From: an uncultured Prevotella sp.
GTDB taxonomy: Bacteria; Bacteroidota; Bacteroidia; Bacteroidales; Bacteroidaceae
NCBI GenBank assembly: GCA_900542795.1
Contig: UQPD01000062.1
Coordinates: forward strand, 1-13,858
Length of the DNA: 13,858 nt
Direction: 5' to 3'
The translations under genes were made by a program, and so were the position numbers. Shown here piece by piece: positions 4,675 to 10,985 of this stretch. The stretch's first letter is position 1. Every line of letters starts with the position of its first letter. The notes beneath the pieces were generated by a model. It was not told where the DNA came from and ran no database searches. It was given only the letters and a program-made list of their open reading frames with translations.

Positions 4675-7329
4675 ATGAAATATATATCACGCAAACTGCT
4701 TGTTGTTGCAGCCTTGGGACTGAGTCTACATGGCAACCTTTGGGCACAAGAACAAGCGGACAAAGACCCTAACACGCCCGTGATAACCTACACGGCTAAC
4801 CACCCACGCTATGTGTTGGGAGGCATCACTGTGGACGAAATGAAAGGTTATGATGCTGAATATCTTAGCAGCATCTCGGGACTCGAAGTGGGAGAGACTT
4901 ACGAAATACCTGGACCTGACATTAGTGAGGCTGTGCGCAAATATTGGGCACAAAAGATTTTCTCGAACGTAGAAATCGTGGCTGATAGTATTGTGGGGAA
5001 TAAGGTGTTTTTGCATGTAAAACTCACGGCTCAACCGCGCATCTCAAGTATTCACTATAATGGTGTGAAAAAGTCGGAACGCGAGGACTGCGAAAAGATT
5101 ATTGGTTTCCAACCAGGTAACCAAATTACGACCGACATGGTGAACCGCGCAGAACATTACATCAAAAAGCACTTCGAGGAAAAGGGCTTTAAGAATTGCG
5201 AGGTACACATTGTGCAACGCGAAGATGTGACGGGCGATAACCGCGTGCTTGTTGACATTAACATCAATAAGAACGCTAAGGTAAAGGTGAAGAAAATCTT
5301 TATCAATGGCGTTGAACAAAAACATGTGGCAAAACTAAAACGTGCCATGAAAAAGACGCACGAAAAGAGTTTTGTGAATATGTTCCGCTCTAAAAAGTTC
5401 TTGCCCGAAAAATATGCCGAGGATAAAGACTTGCTGACCGAAAAACTCAACTCCTGGGGTTATCGCGATGCTTTGATTACTTCCGACAGCATTGAAACCA
5501 TCGACGATAAGCATGTGAATGTTCACCTCAACATTTATGAGGGTAAAAAATATTACTTGCGCAATGTGTCGTGGGTGGGTAACACGGTCTATAACTCTGA
5601 CCTCTTGGATCGTATCTTGCAAATGAAACGTGGCGATGTTTACGACCAAACGCTCATGAACAAGCGTCTTACCAGCGACGACGATGCCATTGGTAACCTT
5701 TATTACAACAATGGTTACGTGTTCTACCGCTTGAACCCTGTTGAGGTGAATGTGGTGGGCGACTCTATCGACTTGGAAATGCGCATTCAAGAAGGACGCC
5801 AAGCTACATTTAACCATGTACGCATCTCGGGTAACGACCGCGTTTACGAAAATGTAATTCGACGTGAACTCCGTACCAAGCCTGGCGACCTCTTCTCAAT
5901 GGACAATATCAAGCGTTCTATTCAGGACCTTGCTCAAATGAACCAGTTCGACCCTGAAGCTTTGCAAAATGACTTCGGACAGAATGGTATTAAACCTGAC
6001 CCTGTGAGTGGTACGGTTGACCTTAACTATCCGCTTACCTCTAAGGGTGGCGACCAAATTGAACTTTCGGCTGGTTGGGGACAAACGGGTATCGTAGGTC
6101 GCGTTGGTTTGAAGTTTACAAACTTCTCCGTACAAAACCTTTTCCGCAAGGGTTATAAGCGTGCTGGTTTCATTCCGCAAGGCGATGGTCAGACGTTGTC
6201 GTTGCAGGTGCAAACCAATGGTACGTATTATCAAAACTACGCGCTCTCATTCCTCGAACCTTGGTTGGGGGGCAAACGTCCTAACCAACTTTCATTTAGC
6301 ATCTCGTATAGTAAGCAGAGTGATGTGAACTCTAACTACATCAACCAGAACTACTATAACCAGTTGTATAACTACACTTATGGCTATGGCACAAGTTCAA
6401 ACTACTACACAGATGCTTACGACCCTGATAAGTACGTTAAGATGATTAACCTGAGCTTAGGCTTTGGTAAACGTTTGCGTTGGCCCGACGATTACTTCAC
6501 TTTTATGGCTGAAGCTTCGTACACGCGCTATATGCTGAAGTCTTGGCAGTACTTCTTGATTACGGATGGTAACTGTAACAACTTTAACCTTTCGTTCTCT
6601 TTGCAACGTAACTCTACCGACCACCCGTTCTATGCACGTTCGGGTTCTGAGTTCTTGTTCCAAGTTACAGCTACTCCTCCCTACTCGCTTTGGGATGGTC
6701 GCAACTACAAGAAGTTGGCTAACGACTATCAAAGCTCTAAGTACCAAAAGGAGTTGCAGGAGAAGTATCGCTGGATTGAATATCACAAGTGGAAGTTTAA
6801 GTTCCGCAACTTTACGGCACTTAGCAGCGCGGTGAAGGCTCCAGTGTTGATGACACGTATTGAGTTTGGACTCTTGGGTGCTTACAACCGTTACAAAAAG
6901 TCGCCCTTCGAAACTTACTACGTAGGTGGTGATGGTATGTCGGGTTATTCATCGGGCTATGCTACCGAAACAATCGGTTTGCGTGGTTATGAAAATGGTT
7001 CGCTCTCGGGCAATAACTATTATATGGGTGATGCCTACGCTTATAGCCGTATGACGCTTGAATTGCGCTATCCCTTGATGCTCGAAAACTCTACTTCTAT
7101 CTTTGCCCTGGCTTTCGTGGAAGGCGGTAACGCCTGGACGGATGTCAAAAAGTTTAATCCTTTCGACATGAAACGCTCTGCGGGTGTGGGTGTTCGTATT
7201 CTCCTCCCCATGGTGGGTCTGATGGGTATCGACTGGGCGTATGGTTTCCAGAAGTACATCAGTGGCTATAGCAACAAGAGCCGAGCTGGTGGCTCACAAT
7301 TCCACTTTATTATTGGACAGGAATTCTAA
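4675..7329 (+). CDS. bamA: Outer-membrane protein assembly factor BamA
   Basis: An Omp85-family protein that inserts beta-barrel proteins into the outer membrane. The ATG at 4675 is chosen over an in-frame TTG at 4657, because it gives a standard signal peptide (MKYISRKLLVVAAL, cleavage after LWA at about residue 24) and 884 residues. Periplasmic POTRA-type repeats fill about residues 30-440; for example, the first includes ITVDEMKGYDAEYL and VGETYEI. The barrel starts near 455 (GDQIELSAGWGQTGIVGRVG). The conserved loop-6 motif is LRGY (769-772), and the chain ends FIIGQEF with the terminal Phe typical of outer-membrane barrels. An extracellular-loop candidate at 554-582 is very rich in Tyr and Asn. 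The gene follows uppS by 27 nt. Confidence 0.96.
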   Translation: MKYISRKLLVVAALGLSLHGNLWAQEQADKDPNTPVITYTANHPRYVLGGITVDEMKGYDAEYLSSISGLEVGETYEIPGPDISEAVRKYWAQKIFSNVEIVADSIVGNKVFLHVKLTAQPRISSIHYNGVKKSEREDCEKIIGFQPGNQITTDMVNRAEHYIKKHFEEKGFKNCEVHIVQREDVTGDNRVLVDININKNAKVKVKKIFINGVEQKHVAKLKRAMKKTHEKSFVNMFRSKKFLPEKYAEDKDLLTEKLNSWGYRDALITSDSIETIDDKHVNVHLNIYEGKKYYLRNVSWVGNTVYNSDLLDRILQMKRGDVYDQTLMNKRLTSDDDAIGNLYYNNGYVFYRLNPVEVNVVGDSIDLEMRIQEGRQATFNHVRISGNDRVYENVIRRELRTKPGDLFSMDNIKRSIQDLAQMNQFDPEALQNDFGQNGIKPDPVSGTVDLNYPLTSKGGDQIELSAGWGQTGIVGRVGLKFTNFSVQNLFRKGYKRAGFIPQGDGQTLSLQVQTNGTYYQNYALSFLEPWLGGKRPNQLSFSISYSKQSDVNSNYINQNYYNQLYNYTYGYGTSSNYYTDAYDPDKYVKMINLSLGFGKRLRWPDDYFTFMAEASYTRYMLKSWQYFLITDGNCNNFNLSFSLQRNSTDHPFYARSGSEFLFQVTATPPYSLWDGRNYKKLANDYQSSKYQKELQEKYRWIEYHKWKFKFRNFTALSSAVKAPVLMTRIEFGLLGAYNRYKKSPFETYYVGGDGMSGYSSGYATETIGLRGYENGSLSGNNYYMGDAYAYSRMTLELRYPLMLENSTSIFALAFVEGGNAWTDVKKFNPFDMKRSAGVGVRILLPMVGLMGIDWAYGFQKYISGYSNKSRAGGSQFHFIIGQEF

Positions 7330-7335
7330 ATTAGT

Positions 7336-7370
7336 TAAGTATTAAGTGTTAAGTATTAAGTATTACATTC
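7336..7370. repeat. TAAGTATTA-family repeat after bamA
   Basis: Imperfect tandem TAAGTATTAAG units end in TATTACATTC, starting 7 nt after the bamA stop. The same sequence family lies at 10052-10224 and, inverted, at 1481-1507. It is non-coding. Confidence 0.6.
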
Positions 7371-7436
7371 TTGGTGAAAGACTGGGTGTACTTAACTTAT
7401 ACATAATACATTACTTAGAACAATACACATATATAT

Positions 7437-7475
7437 AAGTAGGGCTTAGGGGCTATAAGCCTTTAAGCCCTACTT
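7437..7475. other. Nested hairpin between bamA and ompH
   Basis: A perfect 12-bp outer stem (AAGTAGGGCTTA 7437-7448 with 7464-7475) encloses a second 4-bp stem GGCT-ATA-AGCC (7451-7461). It sits 33 nt before the ompH start. The base after the stem is followed by GGTAAAAAGG on the plus strand and ATATATATG on the minus strand, so neither side has the T-run of an intrinsic terminator. It could set the relative expression of bamA and ompH through mRNA processing or partial termination (inference). Confidence 0.6.
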
Positions 7476-7507
7476 GGTAAAAAGGCACAAACGAAAAAAT
7501 TGGAAAT

Positions 7508-8020
7508 ATGAAAAAGTTATTTATTCTTTTCATTATGCTATTGGGCACAATGAGTATGCAGGCACAAAAGTTTGCCTTGGTTGACATGGAATATATCTTG
7601 AGCAATATTCCTGCCTACGAACGTGCGAACGAACAGCTTAACCAAACGTCAAAGTCATGGCAAGCTGAAGTGGAAGCGCTTAATGCAAAAGCACAAACGC
7701 TCTACAAAAACTACCAAAACGAAAGTGTCTTTCTGAGTGATGCACAAAAGAAAGAACGCGAAAAGGCTATTGTGGATAAAGAAAAAGAAGCTGCCGACTT
7801 AAAAAAGAAATACTTTGGACCAGAAGGAGAGCTTTACAAAAAACGCCAAAGCCTTATCCAACCTATCCAAGATGAAATTTACAACGCTGTAAAAGGCATT
7901 GCCACTGCACGCGGTTTCCAATTGATCCTTGACCGCGCCTCAGACACAGGCATTATCTTTGCCTCTCCAAGCATTGACATTAGCAATGAGGTGCTCAGCA
8001 AATTAGGATATGCACAATAA
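7508..8020 (+). CDS. ompH: OmpH/Skp-family periplasmic chaperone
   Basis: A 170-residue Skp-like chaperone that should hold unfolded outer-membrane proteins in the periplasm on their way to the Bam complex. Residues 1-19 are a signal peptide (MKKLFILFIMLLGTMSMQA, cleavage before QKFA). The mature protein opens with FALVDMEYILSNIPAYERA, typical of the family, continues through a long charged coiled coil (about 40-125, rich in K, E, A and Q), and closes with GFQLILDRASDTGIIFASP and DISNEVLSKLG. Length and layout are normal. Bacteroidales loci often carry two adjacent ompH copies; only this one is here. It follows bamA by 178 nt, and a strong terminator ends the unit at 8030. Confidence 0.93.
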   Translation: MKKLFILFIMLLGTMSMQAQKFALVDMEYILSNIPAYERANEQLNQTSKSWQAEVEALNAKAQTLYKNYQNESVFLSDAQKKEREKAIVDKEKEAADLKKKYFGPEGELYKKRQSLIQPIQDEIYNAVKGIATARGFQLILDRASDTGIIFASPSIDISNEVLSKLGYAQ

Positions 8021-8029
8021 AGATTTAGT

Positions 8030-8072
8030 TTTAGGAGGTAACGAAGCTCATTCGCTACCTCCTAAACTTTTT
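8030..8072 (+). terminator. Intrinsic terminator after ompH
   Basis: A 16-bp stem with one mismatch (TTTAGGAGGTAACGAA 8030-8045 with 8051-8066), a 5-base loop, then CTTTTT. It starts 10 nt after the ompH stop and should end the envelope operon. Confidence 0.85.
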
Positions 8073-8100
8073 CTACCCTCTACCCTAACCTCCTACCCTA

Positions 8101-8223
8101 TTGAACGTTCATAAAAATGTAGTTTTACTCCTATTGAACGTTCATAAAAATGTGATTTTGCTACCATCGAACGTTCATAAAAATGTGGTTTTACTACTAT
8201 CGAACATTCATAAAAATGTGATT
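8101..8223. repeat. 33-bp tandem array with GAACGTTC cores (4 units)
   Basis: Unit starts lie at 8101, 8134, 8167 and 8200, a period of exactly 33 bp. Each unit begins T(T/C)GAACGTTCATAAAAAT followed by GT and a more variable T-rich tail; the last unit has GAACATTC and is incomplete. GAACGTTC is a perfect 8-bp palindrome. The array ends 5 bp before the -33 box of a promoter at 8228, so it could be a set of phased regulator sites. Only about 18 of 33 bases are strictly kept, and the unit is too short for CRISPR repeat plus spacer. Confidence 0.8.
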
Positions 8224-8227
8224 ACAC

Positions 8228-8258
8228 TTGCGTAATTAACTAATTATCAATAACTTTG
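8228..8258 (+). promoter_or_regulatory. Bacteroidota promoter upstream of a truncated gene
   Basis: TTG at 8228-8230 and TAACTTTG at 8251-8258 are separated by 20 nt, matching the expected -33/-7 layout closely. Transcription would start near 8265 and run into the 15-codon stub and then the hairpin repeat. It lies immediately after the 33-bp tandem array. Confidence 0.6.
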
Positions 8259-8284
8259 TAATCGAATAAATAGAAGCTTCGATT

Positions 8285-8332
8285 ATGAAACGATATATCA
8301 AGAAGTTTTACGCGCCATCCTCACCCCGTTAG
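8285..8332 (+). pseudogene. 15-codon gene stub (MKRYIKKFYAPSSPR)
   Basis: An ATG about 20 nt after the predicted transcription start opens a basic N-terminus (MKRYIKKFYA) that resembles a genuine gene start. From about codon 10 the frame is within the dispersed hairpin repeat (which begins about 8311) and stops at 8330-8332. The simplest reading is a gene beginning left behind after repeat insertion or deletion of the body. A real micropeptide is possible but unsupported. Confidence 0.35.
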
Positions 8333-8447
8333 GTAGGGGTGATATAAGGTCGCCAGGTATGAGAATGAGAGGGGGCTTGTCCCCTCTCATTCTCATACCT
8401 GGTTATTGGATATGCTCCCGATGCTCTATGCTCCCCTTCGCTTCGCA
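8311..8447. repeat. Dispersed hairpin repeat, copy 2 (inverted relative to copy 1)
   Basis: The reverse complement of this segment aligns with 14-124. It contains a TCACCCC/GGGGTGA hairpin (8321-8342) and a perfect 22-bp stem (8353-8374 with 8381-8402) around the 6-base loop GCTTGT. Flanking blocks such as TATAAGGT and TTATTGGAT are shared. The two copies differ within the long stem, yet both keep a long helix, which suggests the fold itself is maintained. It is non-coding, with no T-run after the stem. Confidence 0.75.
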
Positions 8448-8544
8448 AGATTGGATGGAAAACATCCCATTATACGCTACTGAATCTTATTTTACTAAAG
8501 AGGGCATTGGATGCGATTAACACATATTTCTTAGAAAACACATC

Positions 8545-8564
8545 TTCGGAACCACCGTTCCGAA
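8545..8564. promoter_or_regulatory. TTCGGAAC palindrome, upstream copy
   Basis: TTCGGAAC-CACC-GTTCCGAA is a perfect 8-bp inverted repeat with a 4-base centre. It shares its half-site with the longer palindrome at 8650-8684, 105 bp downstream, on the other side of the ATPase promoter. A pair of operator sites is a plausible reading. Confidence 0.55.
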
Positions 8565-8617
8565 AAACAAAGATACACAAACAAAAGTTTGTCTTTTAAA
8601 ATAAGAAAGATAAGATA

Positions 8618-8647
8618 TTGGTTTTCAGCTACTTTTCATTACCTTTG
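8618..8647 (+). promoter_or_regulatory. Promoter of the ATPase gene
   Basis: TTG at 8618-8620 and TACCTTTG at 8640-8647 are separated by 19 nt, fitting the Bacteroidota promoter. The predicted start site (about 8654) falls inside the left arm of the palindrome at 8650. Confidence 0.65.
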
Positions 8648-8649
8648 CA

Positions 8650-8684
8650 TTCGGAACCGTCATTTCGGAAATGACGGTTCCGAA
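8650..8684. promoter_or_regulatory. 35-bp palindrome at the ATPase transcription start
   Basis: Perfect 16-bp arms (TTCGGAACCGTCATTT and its reverse complement) flank the 3-base centre CGG. It begins 3 bp after the -7 box and ends 43 bp before the ATPase start codon. It could be an operator that blocks initiation, or a hairpin at the 5' end of the mRNA. Its outer half-site recurs at 8545-8564. Confidence 0.7.
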
Positions 8685-8727
8685 AATAAGAAGAAAAGAA
8701 CATAGAAACCCCATAACAACGTAGCAC

Positions 8728-10047
8728 ATGAAATTCTTTGGAAGAAAGGATGAAATAGCTGAATTGCAAAACATACGCAAGCTGTCATTACAGACTGCCC
8801 GTTTTACCATCGTTACAGGAAGAAGACGCAGTGGCAAAACCTCTTTGTTGCTTAAAGCCTATGAGGAGGTTGATGACATGCTCTACTTTTTTGTAGCAAG
8901 AAAGTCGGAAGAAGAACTCTGCAAGGATTTTCTTCATGAAATAACTGAGAAACTGCAAATTCCTATATTAGGGGAAGTAACACGCTTTGCCGACATCTTT
9001 AAATATTTAATGCAGTTGTCTAAAACACGTCCGCTCACACTCATCATCGATGAGTTTCAGGATTTCAAACGTGTTAATGCGTCAGTATTTTCGGACATGC
9101 AGAAAATTTGGGATTTGAACAAACAAGATGCACACATCAATTTAGTGGTGTGTGGTTCGGTTTATTCACTAATGAACATTATTTTCAAAAACAATAAGCA
9201 ACCTCTCTACGGCAGACAAACTGGCGAGATTAAAGTAGTGCCTTTTCCACCCTCGGTTATTAAAGAGATTTTGGGAACATACAATCCTTCTTACACAACC
9301 GAAGACCTCTTAGCGCTCTACACTTACACCGGAGGTGTGGCTGAATATGTAGAAATGATGATGGACGCTGGTGCGAACAATAAAGAACTGATGACCGAAA
9401 AATTTGTGGCTAAGAACTCTTACTTCATCTACGAAGGCAAAAACATGTTGATTGAAGAGTTTGGAAAGGACTATACCCGATATTTCGAAATTCTGCAACT
9501 CATTGCCTCTGGCTTTACAACACGTTCGAGCATTGAGGGGGTTATGAAGGTGGATATTTCGGGATATCTCACCAAGTTAGAAAATGATTACAACTTAATT
9601 GCTCGCAATCTGCCCATGTTCCAAAAAAACAACCGAAACATTCACTACCAAATAGAGGATAACTTTTTGCGCGTATGGTTTAGATATATCTACAAATATG
9701 GCTACATGCTGGAAGTTGGGGCTAACAAGAAGTTGAAAATTATTATGGACAGAGACTACACCACTTACACGGGTAAGGTGTTGGAAAAATATTTTAGAGC
9801 CCAAATCATAGAAAGCGAATTATTCACTCATATCTCCTCGTGGTGGGACAGAAAAGGTGAAAATGAAATTGACATAATTGCTGCCGACGAAATTGACAAT
9901 AAAGTTATTTTCTACGAAGTAAAACGTCAAGCCAAAGAAATAAACCTCGACACATTAAAATATAAAGCGGCACAATTCTTCAATGCTACCGGAAAATTCA
10001 AAACATACGATATTCTATATAAAGGACTGTCGATGGAGGAAATGTAA
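8728..10047 (+). CDS. AAA-type ATPase with winged helix and nuclease-like C-terminus (DUF234 type)
   Basis: A 439-residue soluble ATPase. Visible parts are the N-terminal MKFFGRKDEIAEL motif of this family, Walker A GRRRSGKT (31-38), Walker B LTLIIDEFQ (103-111, Asp108/Glu109), a likely sensor in VVCGS, a winged-helix region at about 252-295 (GFTTRSSIEGV, ISGYLTKLENDYNLI), and a C-terminal segment with NEIDII (379-384) and FYEVKRQ (395-401). The last two resemble the ExD...ExK core of PD-(D/E)XK nucleases and match the DUF234 domain. The family (ATPase_2 plus DUF234) is widespread in archaea and Bacteroidota; its role is unknown, with DNA-related or defence functions only suspected. It stands alone, with its own promoter and palindrome and repeats on both sides. 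Confidence 0.85.
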   Translation: MKFFGRKDEIAELQNIRKLSLQTARFTIVTGRRRSGKTSLLLKAYEEVDDMLYFFVARKSEEELCKDFLHEITEKLQIPILGEVTRFADIFKYLMQLSKTRPLTLIIDEFQDFKRVNASVFSDMQKIWDLNKQDAHINLVVCGSVYSLMNIIFKNNKQPLYGRQTGEIKVVPFPPSVIKEILGTYNPSYTTEDLLALYTYTGGVAEYVEMMMDAGANNKELMTEKFVAKNSYFIYEGKNMLIEEFGKDYTRYFEILQLIASGFTTRSSIEGVMKVDISGYLTKLENDYNLIARNLPMFQKNNRNIHYQIEDNFLRVWFRYIYKYGYMLEVGANKKLKIIMDRDYTTYTGKVLEKYFRAQIIESELFTHISSWWDRKGENEIDIIAADEIDNKVIFYEVKRQAKEINLDTLKYKAAQFFNATGKFKTYDILYKGLSMEEM

Positions 10048-10051
10048 GGAT

Positions 10052-10224
10052 TTAAGTATTAAGGATTAAGTATTAAGTATTACATTCTAATTGAGGTGAA
10101 GTAATAAGTAATAGGTAATAAGTAATACATTCTAAGTATTAAGGATTAAGTATTACATTCTAATTGAGAGGAAGTAATAGGTAATAAGTAATACATTCTT
10201 AATGTAATAGGTAATAAGTAATAC
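10052..10224. repeat. TAAGTATTA-family repeat block
   Basis: Two long, near-identical units start TAAGTATTAAGGATTAAG at 10053 and 10133 and run to TAATACATTC; the second lacks about 14 bp. A third partial unit (10201-10224) follows. Each is built from small steps such as TAAGTATTA, AAGTAATA and GGTAATA. Short versions lie after bamA and, inverted, at 1481-1507. Confidence 0.7.
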
Positions 10225-10322
10225 AGATTGGTTCTTTTGGAAATTGCATATAAAAAATATGGATTTTTGAAAGAACCTTTTTCTTGTGCAATAAACTTTG
10301 TGCATATTCCCTACTTAATTAT

Positions 10323-10330
10323 TAACTTTG
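10323..10330 (+). promoter_or_regulatory. -7 box of the SRPBCC-like gene
   Basis: TAACTTTG matches TAnnTTTG, 24 nt before the chosen ATG at 10355. A TTTG at 10297-10300 is 22 nt upstream, slightly wide for a -33 box. Because this box overlaps the alternative TTG start at 10328, that start is unlikely. Confidence 0.5.
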
Positions 10331-10354
10331 CGCCCAAAAATAAAAAACAGATTT

Positions 10355-10825
10355 ATGTCATTATCAAAATTTGAGAGCGAAGTAAAGCTCATTCCGCAGG
10401 CACAGCAGGTTATTTATAGCCGTTTTGCCGACTTAAACAATTTTGCTGCTATTAAGGACGCTTTGAATAATCCTGAAGTGTTGCAGCGCATCAGTGAGCA
10501 GGCTCCTGCCGACAAAATGGAAGATTTGAAGAAGTATGCTGAAAATCTAAGTTTTGAAACAGATGCCATTCACATTGCCTCGCCCATGGGCAACATCACT
10601 TTGCGTATTGTAGAACGTGAAGAACCTAAGTGCATTAAGTTTGCCTCAGAAGGTGCTCCTATCCAACTTTACGTTTGGATTCAACTCCTACCCCATACTA
10701 CCTACGAGTGTAAAATGCGTGTCACAGTTGGTGCCGAAGTCAACTTCTTTATGAAGGGCATGGTTGCTAAACCCTTGCAACAAGCAGCCGACGGCTTAGC
10801 TAATATGCTCTCCGCCATTCGATAA
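10355..10825 (+). CDS. SRPBCC-like (START-fold) small protein
   Basis: A 156-residue cytoplasmic protein. It begins MSLSKFESEVKLIPQAQQVI, typical of the first strand and helix of polyketide-cyclase/START-fold proteins, has central beta strands (HIASPMGNITLRIVERE, IKFASEGAPIQLYVWIQLLP, CKMRVTVGAEVNFF), and ends with a long helix KPLQQAADGLANMLSAI that would close the cavity. Similar proteins are common and uncharacterised in Bacteroidales; the ligand is unknown. The ATG at 10355 is chosen over an in-frame TTG at 10328, because the latter lies in the promoter box. It appears to be a single-gene unit, converging with the minus-strand SDR gene. Confidence 0.75.
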   Translation: MSLSKFESEVKLIPQAQQVIYSRFADLNNFAAIKDALNNPEVLQRISEQAPADKMEDLKKYAENLSFETDAIHIASPMGNITLRIVEREEPKCIKFASEGAPIQLYVWIQLLPHTTYECKMRVTVGAEVNFFMKGMVAKPLQQAADGLANMLSAIR

Positions 10826-10833
10826 TCCGCTAT

Positions 10834-10859
10834 ATATATTATAGGTATATATTATAGGT
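10834..10859. repeat. Two-copy 13-bp tandem repeat
   Basis: ATATATTATAGGT occurs twice in tandem (10834-10846, 10847-10859), just after the SRPBCC-like gene stop. It is short and AT-rich, with no evident role. Confidence 0.55.
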
Positions 10860-10909
10860 GTTACAGACTATATTTTCAACTGACATTACTACGCATTTTC
10901 TTGGCAACT

Positions 10910-10956
10910 AAAAAATCATGCCTTGAATTTAACTAAAAAGAAAAATTCAAGACATG
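10910..10956 (-). terminator. Intrinsic terminator of the SDR unit
   Basis: Arms 10917-10930 and 10943-10956 (CATGCCTTGAATTT and its near-perfect complement, one mismatch) form a 14-bp stem. Read on the minus strand it is followed within one base by six T (10915-10910). It lies 30 nt after the SDR stop codon. The plus-strand side has no T-run, so it serves the minus strand. Confidence 0.8.
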
Positions 10957-10985
10957 AGTATACTAAGTTGGTTGTTTCTAAAAAA

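Larger units (their letters stand above)
8021..8727. other. Intergenic accessory stretch of repeats and promoters
   Basis: There is no intact gene in about 700 bp. In order: the ompH terminator (8030-8072), a 33-bp tandem array (8101-8223), a promoter (8228-8258) feeding a 15-codon stub (8285-8332), the dispersed hairpin repeat (8311-8447), a stretch with a 22-codon open frame of doubtful meaning (8455-8520), a TTCGGAAC palindrome (8545-8564), and the ATPase promoter and second palindrome (8618-8684). Confidence 0.65.
10048..10354. other. Intergenic repeat block and leader
   Basis: This 307-bp stretch has no gene. It is mostly TAAGTATTA-family repeats (10052-10224), followed by an AT-rich leader with a -7 box at 10323 for the next gene. 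No clear terminator for the ATPase gene is seen. Confidence 0.6.

Noticed and set aside
6566..6835. Open frames in other phases inside bamA (also those at 5335-5817, 4228-4602 and 2423-2740 in other genes)
   Set aside because: They lie wholly within well-recognised genes, have no plausible starts and show no protein-like motifs.
7437..7475. The bamA-ompH hairpin as an intrinsic terminator
   Set aside because: Neither strand has a run of T after the stem.
8101..8223. The 33-bp tandem units as a CRISPR array
   Set aside because: The period is far too short for a repeat plus a 30-base spacer, the tails between cores are similar to one another and not unique, and no cas gene is nearby.
8455..8520. 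A 21-residue open frame (MENIPLYATESYFTKEG...) after the hairpin repeat
   Set aside because: It is short, has no ribosome site or recognisable family, and joins no other frame; it could be a gene remnant but I cannot support it.
10328..10354. TTG start giving nine extra residues on the SRPBCC-like protein
   Set aside because: That codon overlaps the -7 promoter box TAACTTTG, so it would not be in the transcript.
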